DNA of 64,000 nt from Chamaea fasciata (Eukaryota > Chordata > Aves > Passeriformes > Sylviidae): the NCBI GenBank assembly GCA_029207755.1, contig JARCOQ010000003.1, forward strand, positions 95,062,646 to 95,126,645, written 5' to 3'. Position 1 is the first letter of the stretch; each line of letters opens with the position of its first letter. This document shows, piece by piece, positions 1 to 12,663 of this stretch. The notes beneath the pieces were generated by a model. The model made no database searches. It saw nothing but the letters and a program-made list of their open reading frames with translations, and was not told the DNA's origin. The translations under genes were made by a program, and so were the position numbers.

Positions 1-1282
1 CTCCTGTGCACTAGTAACACACAGAGACTCCTTGTTCAGCTAATAATCAACTATCTCTCACATATCTCCTTGCAACGGAATGACATATCAACCTTCATTC
101 ACTGGTGGCCAAGTCTGTTCTGCTTCTGGAACATTCATCTATGGTCTCCTACCTCAGTGGAATCCAGACTAAACTGGATTTCATATGTGAGGTGTGCAGG
201 TTAATAGCATATTTATATGTTACTTCTCTATAAAAGGTTTTAAAAATTATTTAAACTCAGTATTTTTTTTTCATCTTTGAAGTTAAATTGGTTAAAGGCA
301 CTTTTTTTTTACAAGCTAAACTGTCATGTTATTGTTCCAGAATCTGCTAATCCTGATTTCTGTTCTGCAGCACACTAACATGAGACAGCATAAAGTTATT
401 TGTCTTCAAGACACAGATATCTCTGCATTTGTTCTATTGAATTTTCAGTTTTCTATAAAAGACAGGTATTTCCTAGAAATTTTTCCAGTTCAAAAAATGG
501 ATCTATTACCTGATAACTCTTTTACTTACTGGTAATCAGTAGTTTTGTTAATAAAGGTTGAAGATATGTATACTGTTTTCTTAAATAAGAGGTTCTAAAA
601 GTAGGACAGACTTTTTTTTTTTTTGTTATTTAAGTGTTATATCTTCTCCTTGTTTTCCTCTTATCTGCTGTGTTGTTTTCAAATGTCCTATCTTCAAAGC
701 TACCTTCTGCACACTATTTCATTGCCTCTATCCATTTTCTATCACTTCCAAACTGCAGTTTTCCACTTAGTCAAAGAACATTTCTACATTCCACACTTAG
801 AACTAGTGACTTGTACTTGTCAGTTTTATGCAGTTTCCCCTTTACTGCTGTTCTCATTACCAGGAAGACAGTAGATCAGAATATGCTCAGAGATGTTCAA
901 TGTCCTGAAAAAAACCCTAGTATATTTTGCAAGGGTTTAAGAGGGTAGTGAAAGACCCTCTATTGGTATCTCCAGATGCAGAAATTCTTTCCTCAGCTCC
1001 TTACCCTTGTCCCCTAGAATTGTTCTGAAATAGCCTTGTTGGTGAAATAAACAGGACTGTTACTCTTCTTTCTTAATGATTTTTTTTTTTTTGTGGTTGT
1101 AGGTGTGAGAACTACTGGAAAGTAAGCAGAATATGAAGAAGGGACGGTCAACCTCCAGGTGCCAAAGGGTACTCTTTCTTTTCACAGTTCTTCAGTGTCA
1201 TACCCAGCTACAGATTGGATAGAGGAGAGGATGGCAGAGGCAATGGCAGGATCAACTGCACTCACTGGGTGGTTGAGACATG
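1..1282. other. AT-rich non-coding stretch
   Basis: No gene or recognisable repeat family seen. It contains several short T runs (for example near 302-310, 611-623 and 1080-1092). The open frames at 326-535 and 623-948 are short, rich in F, L, S and C, and look like chance reading of T-rich DNA. Confidence 0.6.
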
Positions 1283-4200
1283 TCACTGCACTTTCCCTTC
1301 TATGACCAGCTGGGCATTCTCTGCTATGGTTTGAATTTTAGCTTTGACACCAGAAATTCTTCCTTTCTGCTGTAAAATTGTGGCATCATACACTTCATTT
1401 TTGGTACTGCAAAGCTCACTGCATGCATAATGTCCTGATTTGTCCTAGTGGAGAAGGGGGAAATCACCGGAAAGATTATTCATAGTAAATTTGCCCTTAG
1501 TGTCCCATAAAAGACATGAATAGCAACTGTAGGCAACTTCTCTGACAAAGTTTTAATCCACATGACTTCATGGTTTACAAAGAAGTACACATCCCTAACC
1601 CCTAGATTTTTTGGTTAACAAAAGCAAGGAAATATTCTCTTGCTTATGATATCTATCACATATTACTCACTTTCCTTAGGATAGTAAGATCTGACATAGC
1701 ACCTCTGCAAATAGAAGCACTATAAATCAATATTTGGTAGTCTTATAAAATATTAGTGCTTGTATATACTGCTTATCCAAGGCAATACTTCTTTCATCAA
1801 TCAACTGCTCTTCCTTTCTACCTCTTGTGTGTTCTTTACAACATGCCTGTATGTGAACCTTCACTGATGCAGTGGTTTTCCCTCTCAGTGAAAATAATTA
1901 CACTGAGAAATGAAACATCTAATATAGTGCAGCAAGAGAAGCTCAAATATCAAGGATATCATTTCTGCCTAAACTGATCCCTAATTCGACTTAGATTCTA
2001 TAGATAGTTGAAAACTGCTAAATGACATACTGAACTTATGCAGCATATACTTACATCTGGTTTCTTTTTGTCACCAACTTCACAGTATCATAAGCCATAA
2101 CAAACTCACCTGTCACACAGTATGAGCTGAATTGCTAATCAGGGTGCAAGAAACACTGAAGGAAGAGCCATACAATTTTAATTGCACAGCCTGCTCTGGC
2201 TGTAGCAGTGGAATGCCCGTGTTAAGACAGTTCTTATTATACCATATCACATTTTAATTTAAAAAAAAAGTTACTTGAGGCTCTTGAGATATTAATAATC
2301 TTATCAACAAGTTTTATGGAAAGAAAAAATTTTAATTTCTGAACATCTCTGTTTGACAAATGCAGAAAGTACCAAGTGTGGAAAACAAACACAGGCCTTA
2401 CTAGCTTGTGTAATATCAGTCTCTTGTATCCATATTCATGTTTGGTCTTTAACTGCAAGCTTCTCTGTGCAGCCCCTTTTGGTACATCTTCATTGCTTAG
2501 TCGAGGATATAGATATAATTATCAACATTTTGCTGAATTTTTTTTAAAGGATCCATAGTTTAATACAGAAAGTGAATTACAGTTGTATATAAAAACTTCC
2601 CAGATAAACAGTTTGCTCAACCATTTTGCCCCAGCCAAACACAGGGACAATGCCTCTCATGAAGGATAGTAGCCATATGTCACTGTTGTTCTTGCTGTCC
2701 ATATTCTCCAACTCCTTTTCCACTTTTGTTTATTTTTCTCCACTATATTTCACTTGATTTCTAATCTCACTCATTATTCAAGATTATAGAGCATGAGGGA
2801 GTCCTTAAAAGCAAAGTTTCACTGTAGGAGACCTTGGAAAGCAAGTGCCAAGAGGCAAAGAGGTACACATGTATCAGAAAAGGGGCCAGATGAAAGATTG
2901 CTGCCACAGACCCCAAAACTCTACCCCTCACACATAACAGGTATCTCAGATATTGAAATACTGCACAGTCTATCTGGTAGAAGATCTCCCATTAATCTCA
3001 TATTCACTGCAGGCACCAACTCCAATCCTCGTGGAAGTGATAAGAAAAATGCTATAACTACTTAGTTTGTCTTCAGTTGTTGTCTGTGCAAGGTGAGGCT
3101 TAAAAAAAATTATTCTTATTAACAGAATCCAAATTGAAGAAATTGTTCCTCTTTCAGCATAGCCCAAAAACCAATTAAAATAAAATAACGGCTAAGATTT
3201 GGTCATTACAAAGAGTTTTTAATCCTGTCTGCAGAAAAAAAAAAATCTTTTTGAACTCTCATGGTAACAATAAATTTAATTCTGATGTCTGCACTACCTT
3301 TTTCAATAGCGGCTGATTCTTTCTTCTTTAAAAAGTGATGAAAAGAAACGTCATGCACCCTGTCATAATAAGTCCACAGAGATATCTTCCTGCACACACT
3401 TCTTCACCAATTTTACCTTAATTGCTCTATTGAAGATATAATACTAATGGATTTGAAATGACAGTGGACAGTGGACATTCCTAAAATTCATAGGATGAAT
3501 ATTACATTTGCACCGAATAGAAAAAAATTATATATTTTTTATCCATTTTGCTCACATTTGCAATATTATTGTATGTGATGTGCAAGCTGGACTATATATT
3601 AGTATGTATTATCTATTTGTTACAAAAAGAGTGAAAAATTCTTTGAACAGCATTAGAAGTGTAGCATGTCCTTGTTTCTGTATGATGATAATATGTTTTT
3701 GGGAGTGTAACACATCATTGGTTTTGAAAGTTAAAAGAAAGATTCTACCTATGTCTCTCTGAAAATGTTCTTGTTGAACTGTCAGAAAAGATTACTGTCC
3801 AGAACTGAGCAGCTGTGTGATTTCTTCTCTGCAGATATAGCATAATATGTAGCTATTAAAAAAAGACAGAGATTCTGGAGATGGAGCTTCAACTTTGCTT
3901 TAAACATATTTTGGCATTCCTTTTTCTTCTGCAAGCTTGTTTTTCTTGGAAAAACAACAACAACAACAAAACCAAAAACAGAGCTGAACATCCTTGGACT
4001 TTTTTTACTCAGAATAAACACTATTATAAAAATAAAAGAATATTAGTAATTCAATCAAGGCCTTATATAAAATAAATAAATTGGTTAATTCATTTTAGAC
4101 AAAAGTATATTCCAGTTTATATGGTATGCCATCAAAGCTATTGTAGTGTATTATTATGCAAGGATAGCTCATCTCTTGTATCAAATGAAATTAGCACCTT

Positions 4201-5255
4201 TTCTGGCAATGAAGTTCAGAATGAAAAGATTTTAATGTATTCACTATGTGGCTTGAAATCATTCATAGAATCTAAATTAATTTAAAAGCTCCTACAGATG
4301 AATAATCATGTTTTTTTCCATTAGGCTGGTTTTACATTTTTCTTTAAAGATAGTAACAAAAATTGAATCATCCAGCAATGTATCAGCCATGTCATATTAC
4401 TGCCATATTACTGGAAAATACAACTTATAAGAAGTTGTAACAATTCTAATTAAAAGAAATTTTAATTTAAAAAGTTATATAGCATACCTAATACCCTTTC
4501 TAAACAATCCAGACTACTTATTTAAACGGAATTCTTCTCTTGGAAAACAGTGAGAAGAGATTTGAGATTAAATTCTAGCAAATTATTTTCAATACAATTT
4601 CTGAACTTCTACTCTTGGTAAAGTGTTCTCTACACATGGATGCAGGGTTTTCCTGGTTCCTCACAGGGTTTAGGAGCCATAGAGAATATGGAATACTGAA
4701 CACTGAACATTGTAGAGCTGCCGAAAGAATTAATGGATTTTTGGAAAAAGTGGGGTGAAAATCCTCATGATCCCACTTAAATCTAACTCAACTGAAAAAC
4801 TGGCAGCAGAAAGGAAAATGAATAAATGAGGTGTTTTCTCAAAGTCCCACAGTAAGCCAAAAGAAGAGTCACTAGAACTCCATAACCCTACACTAAATCT
4901 TGGTGCTTAATTTACAACAGTTTGATCTTCATTCCTAAAGATATCTTCCTCCTTTGCACTAAAACCAACTTGAATGAAAGACTAGGAGATACATGTTTAA
5001 ATTACTGAGACTCTTTTTCTCAGGTAAATAAAGCATGTAATTTGAAAAGTCAATATTTACTAAAAATTTTAACCATGCAGTCACATCTAAAATAACACAG
5101 CTCTTTGAGTTTCATTTTCTACCTACAAAAAAGCATAGCTGTCATCACAAAATTCAAGTAGTTTGCAGAAGAAATACCTTTACACCTTGTTCAGCCATAA
5201 CCTGAATATTATAAGCTGGTGACTGCTGATGTGCTGTAATGTTATCCAGAGTACT
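1283..5255 (-). other. Candidate chain of six small minus-strand coding exons (unidentified gene, 3' end)
   Basis: Product not recognised. Reading the minus strand from right to left, six open segments bounded by AG and GT can be joined in one frame: 5178-5255 (26 codons), 3796-3852 (19 codons), 3298-3385, 2932-3006, 2055-2109, and a terminal segment 1283-1418 ending in TGA. Phases agree at each junction: a G ending 3298 meets TG at 3006, a T ending 2932 meets GT at 2109, and AT ending 2055 meets T at 1418. In the terminal segment 33 of 44 codons start with a purine, against about 55% purines at the second and third positions, which is a coding-like bias. Weak points: the acceptor used at 3385 is AAG rather than the better CAG four bases upstream; the last acceptor has two closer AG dinucleotides upstream; no AATAAA was found just beyond the stop. 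Short open segments in AT-rich DNA are common by chance, so this stays a hypothesis. Confidence 0.2.
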
Positions 5256-6228
5256 CTAAGTTCACTTTATTGCTCTGTATATGTCAGTATTCAAGTGCAA
5301 ATCTATCTTTTAAACCTCTGACTCATCCTTCGTATTCTACCAGCTTTCAAGAAAACAAAACAAAATAAAACCCCTATGATTATGTCTAGTTTATTATGTT
5401 GCTTATGTGAACATGAAATGACAAGTTGGGGAAAGTTTTTTTACTATCTATTCAGACCATTCTTCTTACACTTTAAGAATTTAGATAACCTGGACAACTA
5501 TCCAGAATCTGCTCTTTATACCTGATCTTCAGGAGTCTTTATCACTATCAAAAGCTTTTCTATTTTTTTTTCTTTGAAACTTGTATGATTAGTCATGTTT
5601 CATTATATATTGTATTTTCATAAATACTTCATTAAGTTTTTGAATATGAAACACGTTATTCTTTGTCATAATTTTTTAAACATTTGTCTTAGCTATTCTA
5701 CAGCAACAGAACCTTATAGAAACTTCAACTGCCAGTATTCCTGTCCACACTCTAGACTTTTAAAACCCAGAAAATCATAAGTGTATCTGTTTTACACTGT
5801 CTCTTGCCCTTCAAATTCCTGTTGCTGTCCAAAAAGCTCTACTAGCTGTCCAACTAATCTATTTGCATCTACACCTATATGAACTTACAGTGACCTCTCA
5901 CTTTGAACTGCCACCCAGTGGGACTGTGCAGCATCCACACAGATATTGCTACTCCAACATGATCACCAGAAAGGCACAAATCCCAACATAGGGGTAAAGT
6001 CATGATTCAGATTCTTTACTCTTCTCAGACTCCAGGAAGTCATGACAGGGACCAGGGACAGACTTTATCCAGGCATCAATATCAACAAACTTTGGCCCTG
6101 AAATATGCATATTATTGTACAAATTCACGGAATAACCCCCCCAAAACTTAGAGTTCAGCATCTTTGTTTTAGGAATCTCTAACCCCTGTATGAATGGAAG
6201 CCATAAAAATATTTTTTCTGCGGTGTTA
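5256..6228. other. Non-coding stretch before nested LTRs
   Basis: No supported gene. A minus-strand open stretch around 5889-6000 ends at a GTAAGT-like donor (ACTTAC on the plus strand at 5883-5888), but nothing else supports it as an exon. Confidence 0.5.
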
Positions 6229-6332
6229 TGTGTTAACCCCAGCTGGTAGCTAAGCCCCCCGCATCTGCTCTCTCCTCACCATAGTGAGATGGGGGAGAGA
6301 ATCAGAAAGGCAAATGTGACAAAATTCATGGG
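6229..6332 (-). mobile_element. Old ERV LTR fragment, part 1 (split by solo LTR)
   Basis: Together with 6860-7085 this forms one interrupted LTR copy, seen here as its antisense strand. The sequence resembles a common avian LTR family as I remember it: a start of the TGTGTTAACCCC type, a G-rich GATGGGGGAGAGAATC block, then after the interruption GGTAAAGACAGTTCAATAGG and a region rich in AAGCAAAACAAGG. The two parts join smoothly once the younger LTR and one copy of ATGGG are removed, which shows this copy is older than the insertion. Confidence 0.65.
6328..6332. repeat. Left target-site duplication ATGGG
   Basis: ATGGG lies directly before the TG start of the solo LTR and matches the five bases directly after its CA end, as expected from integrase-made staggered cuts. 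Confidence 0.9.
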
Positions 6333-6859
6333 TGTCCTGGGTTGAAGTATATTCTATCACCATCTTTATGAACTGTTGAAACCAGGTGAGGTAGTGCTCC
6401 CTGCCTCCCCCACTCTGTATTATCGTCTGTTAATGGGCCCATCAGCACCTTTGCCACATGACTCACAGATAACCCCCCCTGGACTGCCTCCTGTTAATGG
6501 GCCCATCAGGCCTTATCACATGACTCACCATCCCATTGTGAGATGCTCCGCCCAGAGGGAGGAACCAAGCATTCCAGCCTGGATATAAGCTGAGACTCTG
6601 AACACCAGAGCAGCGCTTACCTACTGAACTCCCAGAGGACAAGAACTACTGCTGGATCTTCAGACCCATTATTTCTACAGGATCACCGCTTCAACAGAAC
6701 CACTCTGCTTGGACTGCTACCCCCATAGGGTGTCAGGTTGTATTCTGTCTTTGTCAGTGTTCTTGTACTACTGCATTTATTTATTTCTTTTAATTTTTTC
6801 CCTATAAAATTATAATTCTGACTTACGATCTCCCACTGGTTTGATTTCAAACTAGTACA
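6333..6859 (+). mobile_element. Solo LTR of an endogenous retrovirus (527 bp)
   Basis: Begins TGTCCTGGGTTG and ends ACTAGTACA, so it has the TG...CA ends of an LTR. It is flanked on both sides by the identical 5-bp duplication ATGGG (6328-6332 and 6860-6864). A TATA-like GGATATAAGC at 6581-6590 and an A/T-rich polyadenylation-like region near 6800 put the promoter on the plus strand. No internal retroviral sequence is attached, so this is a solo LTR left by LTR-LTR recombination. The 5-bp duplication suits ERVL or some ERV1 groups rather than ERVK, which usually makes 6 bp. Family resemblance to songbird LTRs is from memory. Confidence 0.9.
6427..6531 (+). repeat. Internal duplication in LTR U3
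   Basis: The block CTGTTAATGGGCCCATCAG occurs at 6427 and again at 6491, a 64-base offset. Both copies are followed by a similar CACATGACTCAC block. Repeated U3 blocks upstream of the TATA-like element often carry enhancer sites; that role is inferred here. Confidence 0.75.
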
Positions 6860-6864
6860 ATGGG
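6860..6864. repeat. Right target-site duplication ATGGG
   Basis: Second copy of ATGGG, directly after the CA end of the solo LTR. The interrupted older LTR resumes immediately, with TCAAGGTAAAGAC. Confidence 0.9.
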
Positions 6865-7085
6865 TCAAGGTAAAGACAGTTCAATAGGTAAAGCAGAAGC
6901 TGTGTGTGCCTGCAAAGCAAAACAAGGAGTTCATAGGCCACTTTCCCTTCAGCAGGCAAGTGTTCAGCCAAGCCCAGGAATGCAAGGCTCTGTCACATGT
7001 AGTGGTGACTCAGAAAACAAGTGCCATTGCTCTGACCCCACCTTCCTCCCTCGTCTGTGGGACATCCCTTTAGTACTGAAGCTGC
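6860..7085 (-). mobile_element. Old ERV LTR fragment, part 2
   Basis: Continuation of the LTR interrupted at 6332. It includes the purine-rich GGTAAAGACAGTTCAATAGG segment and the AAAACAAGGAGTTCATAGGCC region, then fades near 7085. Its outer (5') part is missing or diverged. The ATG-starting frame 6860-7090 lies wholly in this repeat and is not a gene. Confidence 0.6.
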
Positions 7086-7580
7086 TATAAGAGGTGCACT
7101 ATAATGACAGAAAAAAGGTGTCTCGAACCTGTCTTAGCAAAGCATTTGAACCTGTTTTACATTACTAAAGACACATGTAAGAAACTTACACATAAAAAAA
7201 GTATGAAGTTCAACCCTGGTGAATATTTTTTCAACCTACATATGTTTAATATTTTGCAGTATCTATACAATTCAATATCTAATCAGTCATGCTACACTAC
7301 AACAGAAGACAATCAAAGGTTGTTTCATCAGTAAGTATAATATAAGACATATGTCTGATTATACTGTGCAGGATGGTCCGGTTTGGATCTAAACAATGTA
7401 CTTTCTTCTAAATTTTTCTCTGAAAATGGGGCTGTTGAAACCATCAAACAATCTTTTGCTTTGTACTTTTAGTAATTTTCCTTTGGCAAGCCTAAACTGA
7501 ATTTCAGGACACTATTCCCCAACCAAGAGTAAATTTTTAATGCTTCCTTTTAACAGAGAAAAAAAATTAAAATCTCGCAG

Positions 7581-7604
7581 CCAACCAACCAACCAACCAA
7601 CCAA
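7581..7604. repeat. (CCAA)6 microsatellite
   Basis: Six perfect CCAA units directly visible. Confidence 0.95.
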
Positions 7605-9289
7605 CTAGAAACTGGGAAAAGATGTTTGAGAAAAGATACTTTAAAAATTATATAGCTATTATTTTGTGTATCTTATGTACTCCTTTTAAGGGGACTTATC
7701 TGTTTTCTTAATTTATCTGAAAAGTAGGAAGATACTGTTACCTATTCAATTTTACATGTTTATCCTCTAAGTTTATAGCAAAACCACAGGCTTACTATCT
7801 TTCAGAAGAATAAGTTGAGTAGATTTGCATACAAAATGAGATGCAGTTCAAATTCAATAAATCATTTGTTCTAAGGCCCCAAGATTGCACTGTATTGTGT
7901 TGAACTGTCTTTATGCATATGCATTTTACTCTCATCCTGACAAATAAAATTTATATGTGAATGTCACCAAATAGCAAACCTGGAATTTTGCTATTCTTCA
8001 AAATTTCATTAGGACCTCATCTGTATAACCCTTGTTAAGTCTTTGCTTATAAAATTTTTAATTTGACCATTATTTCAGCTGTAAATATTAATCAAATTTA
8101 AAATAGTGAAGGTTTTGAAGGACAGTAACAAATAAAATGTGTATATATAAAAAGCAAACCAAAAATCTGCAAATTGCAAAGTCATCTGTCTTATATCTGA
8201 CATTATTTCTATTATTATACACACTTTGTCTAATACCTCTGTTCTTGGCTATATCAAGAAATATGATTCCTCATTCTGTTTGTGTTCCATCCTCATTTTC
8301 CTCTGAAAAGACATAAATAAAGCATCAGTTCAGCAAATCTGGTGTTCTTTTATCCTTCCTATCCCTTTCAGACACAATTTCAGTGCAGCAATTTTCATTT
8401 TATCTTCAGTCTCCTGTAAATAGATTTGCAGAACAATTTACTATTAGCTAAAAAGCACTCTGCAATTCAATGATAAGTGTATGTCCCTGATTCTCCATGT
8501 AGTAGTTTTCTGGTCAGTCTTTTGTCTACTTAGCAGATAGCTTGTAGTTTGAAAATCATACTTTAATATTTTATTCTGAGGTCAAAAAGATCTGCTACCC
8601 TGGATTCAGGATTTGAACTCAGCTCTTTCAATCAGTTACTCCCAGGGGAAGAACAGCAGTGTTATGGTTAAATATAAGAAAAAATCACGTATAATTTTTA
8701 AATTTTTAAAGTATCACCTATTTGTATGTGTAAGCATTCATGTAGCCATTATCACCTCAGTCTTTATCTTCTTCCCAGGTATTTAAACAGAGCAACATAT
8801 CTAGCTGAATTTCTTTTCTTGTCTCTCTTCTGAAGGAGACACAGCTGGATAGCCATGACAGGAAGTTACAAAGGGAAAATAAGCAAAAGAAAAAAATGTT
8901 GGTTTTATTATAGCACATGTGACAATTTAAGTGATTCTTTTCTGCTGCATCAGTGGGCATCAATTCTTGTCCAAAATGAAATCTCAGTTCTCAGAAGATT
9001 GTGAACCTCCTATAACTGGCTGACCTCTCCAGCTGTGCCAACAAATAGAGCTGAATGGAAAGAGAAGTGATTTCTGATGTTGTGAGGGACTGGTCCATGA
9101 AGAACTCAATCTTTGAACTGCATTTTACAGAGATACACTTTTCCTTCTTTGTTACATTCATTCCATTTTTGGAAGCGGTGCTATTTTCTGATCCAGCAGT
9201 TTAAGAATAGCTCTGAAGAATCATCCTATGTAGTCCAGGAATCAAGAATTCATATTTCAAGGAAAAAAAAACCACAGCAATTAAACCAA

Positions 9290-9303
9290 CCCCCCCCCCC
9301 CCC
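9290..9303. repeat. Poly(C) tract, 14 bases
   Basis: Fourteen C in a row, preceded by AAACCAA and followed by an AAACC/AACCC-rich stretch. This is an unusual homopolymer for so AT-rich a region. Confidence 0.95.
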
Positions 9304-12300
9304 AAACCAAAACTCGAACCCAACTTCAAAACCCAACTCCAAAACATAACAAAGACCAAACTTGCCAAAGATATCATGGTGTCAACTTTTTAATTGATCC
9401 AATATACCAGTTAAAGATATCTTAGGAAAGACTTCTTGTGCTATAGACTTTACATGTGGAATTTTAAGAAGTTAAAAATTATGGCACTAATACCTGCAAT
9501 ACAAAAAATAGTCTCTGTTTATCATGTTAAACTTTCCTCATATGCCACTGTCACAACAATTTTAACAGTTTTTGCCTAAAAGATTTGGGATATTTACGTT
9601 TCATTCTCTGTGTGTAAATTGGATCGGTCAAATGCAGGATGAACTAATTCACTAATATTATACAAAAGAAATATCCTACTGTTATACGTTATCTCATATT
9701 AGTTGTTATTTATGACTGGTTATTTATTCATGAAAATATTAATAAATCCTTAAAGGATTACAAAGTTAAGCATAAGGGTGTGTCAAAAATATGCTCTAGC
9801 TATGTTTTGTTTTCTTTCACCATTTGCCATTTACTATCCTCTATTTTTTAAAGGGTTTCAGTCATCTAACTAAAGAAACAATATGCAATTTGATTTATGA
9901 GACATATCACACTCACTGAGCAGTCAATATAAATAGTTTGTAAAGAATACAAAGCTGGAAAATTTTTGAGAAGTCACTCATTTTGTCTGTCTGAATAATG
10001 AATACATCAGCCAGAAAGAGACAGTAGTTTTGCATAATCTTTATAAACAGGAACAAAAAAAGCAGATTTAAATACAGCCAAGAACTGGTTTCCAAAGAAT
10101 AATTTAACCAGGAGCACTAATGATTCTTGAAGGATTGCAGCATATGGTAATTCAGTGGTGTTCCCCTCAGTATTACATTTGTCTGTTCAAACACTATCAA
10201 AACTCTTAAGCATGTATATATGTACAAATATGTATGGATATATAAATTCCGAATATATTTATGGAATATATATATATCTTCAGCTTTTATTAGCTATTTT
10301 CATTTCATTTGTAATTTTTCTTTTTGCCTTTTCACATATTCAGAGAATTTCTACCTAAGAGCCTACAATGCTCTAGTTACAAACTATTATTCATTAAGAA
10401 CTCCAATAATAAAGTTCTTGAATTTATGTGAGCGTATTTTTACACCTCTGTATTACAGACACTGTAAGTCAGCAGTGAGGGCAGACACAATGTCATTAAT
10501 TATTGATGATGGTGATGATGATGAGCAGAAGCTGAGGCTCTTGTAAGCTAAACTGTGTTACCTTTAGAGTTTCTGTTTGTCTTCTGATGCATATGAGAAT
10601 GAAAAACATTAATTATCTACACGTAGCACAGCATGGTTCATACTATTTCATCCTTATGCCTCCCACACAGTTTCAAGAGCTGTTGCATACAGTAAGGCAC
10701 ATGTTCTTTATCTTTTCCTTATCCCACCATTTTTCTTCCACTGTTCTAGGTTATTATTCCTTACTTCTATGAATGCTTCTAAAATACCCTCTTCTTATGA
10801 AATCTGTTAAAGAAACTGTAAAAAACCAAATTACTGCAACCTATGGAAAAAGCCAAACTTGTCTATTCAAAGGCAATTAGAATTTCTGATTTCTTTGAAA
10901 GGTTTCCTTCAATTACTTTGAATTATTATCACTGTTCCAAATATTCTGGGAATATATATTTTTCTAGAAATACAATTAAATAATATAAATTATTTTTAAA
11001 GTCCTTCAGGAGACCTTTCTACTTTTTTTTATTCTTAACTTCTACTTATATTTGCCTATTATTTCAACCTAAATAGAGAAATATCAGCAGCTCACCACTC
11101 TACTGCATTGAATTTGCCATTTCCTGTTTTATTTTTCTCATCCCTTTGGTAAATTCTGAAATGTGGTATTTTAAACCCCTGGTGAATTTCCAATTCAGTG
11201 TCCCTGTCATTCTAATATTAATCTCATACAGTGCTTATCTTTGAAAACATGAGAAAAAAGATGAAAGAGAAAAAGATATTAGAATTCTTTTTAATATATT
11301 ATGCTATGCCATACCAGCATAAGGCTTACAGTTTTACTGCTGTCCTTAGTGATGAAACACAATCACGTCTTCGGCTCTCCTTGTTTCCACAGTTATCTGC
11401 CTTAGGGATTTTGTTCAATTTTATTTTTAAAAATGTTAAGCTTTCACTAATGATTTTTCAATTTCTAACCTGTTTCTGTCAGCTGCAACCGCAAATCAAC
11501 TCTTAAGGGTTCCTAGTTAAGACCTGCCAAAGGTTGGGCTCTTATTGGTTTGCTGTTATGTGACCTCAATTCCGGAAAACACTTGAAGTAATTACCAATG
11601 TCCTGTGTACACACAGACGTATTGACTGACTGAGACTACAGTCATGTCTGAAGTCAAAGATCAACACAAATCCAGCATGAAATTAGGTGTATTTGAAGAA
11701 ATCTTCTAGAAAGAGCATTCCTTTTTCAAAGGAAAATTAAAATTTCAAGAATTCCACTCTCCTTTTTATTTCCTAGGGAAAATTTTCACAGCAAAGGCAG
11801 AAACTTTACATTGCTGTCTAAAACTTGGTGGTAGGTTTAGACTTTGCAACTGCTTATGCTTTTACAGATGCTTTTACATGTTCTTGACACACACAGGGCA
11901 TTTTTTTTTGCTTGAATCATTACAGAAAATTATACATTTGGCTTTTCCTGCATCAGTGGAATGCAAACTTTTCAGAAGTTCACAAAGCCATATATCTTTG
12001 GGCAATTTATGGCAAGTAAAAGTAGCCAATATGCAGAAACTGCTTTCCACTGATAGGTTGATATTGTTTAATGAATATGTGATAAGGCTTCACGGCTTGT
12101 TGCTTTTATTATTCATGTTGTGGTGGTACTGTGCAAGCCTTACCAGCAAGATGGCCCTCCTATGCCAAGAGTACATTCTAGAGCCAAGCTGCATTTATGT
12201 CCCCTAAAGAGCCAAGAAACCAAAACACAGATATCCATCTCCTTGACTTTGTAGACTGGAAAGCACTGACCTCTGCAGGCAGTTTGCATCTCCAAAGGAG

Positions 12301-12663
12301 CTGCCTCTGGCATTACCACTAAGTTTGCAGGTGAGGGAAGATTCCTGATGCTGTATAATTATGATGCTGTTACTTCAGTCACACAGATTCTCTGCTGAGC
12401 CATTTAAAACAAATGATAAAGTAACAATTCAAAAAGACATTTGTTTTCAGTCTGGAAAAGGGCTGCTGCCATCAGTATCACTCAACACGTGAGCTTTACC
12501 ATCTCTTCCACATTTTACATACAAAATTTAGTGATTAATTAAATTTCAATTCTTTGTGGCATTAGCATAGGATCAAGAAAGATCTTGAAGAATAAAAGTA
12601 CATTTTTAATGTGTTCATCAAAAGAATTTGTCTCAATGTGGATACTCAGTTTAGCAACACAAA

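Larger units (their letters stand above)
7086..12663. other. Long AT-rich unique stretch
   Basis: No supported gene. It holds a (CCAA)6 tract, a C14 tract, a (GAT)n-like patch near 10503-10525, and an exon-like minus-strand segment at 9917-10038 described under findings. The remaining open frames are short and strand-inconsistent. Confidence 0.5.

Noticed and set aside
6860..7090. 76-codon frame starting with ATG
   Set aside because: The ATG is made by the target-site duplication and the frame lies in an old LTR.
7581..7604. Short regular repeats as a CRISPR-like array
   Set aside because: A (CCAA)n microsatellite with no spacers; the window is vertebrate.
8757..8963. Minus-strand frame with an acceptor-like CTCCTTCAG and a TGA soon after
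   Set aside because: Looks like a terminal exon at first sight, but no preceding exon, polyadenylation signal or family match supports it. It shows how easily such patterns arise by chance here.
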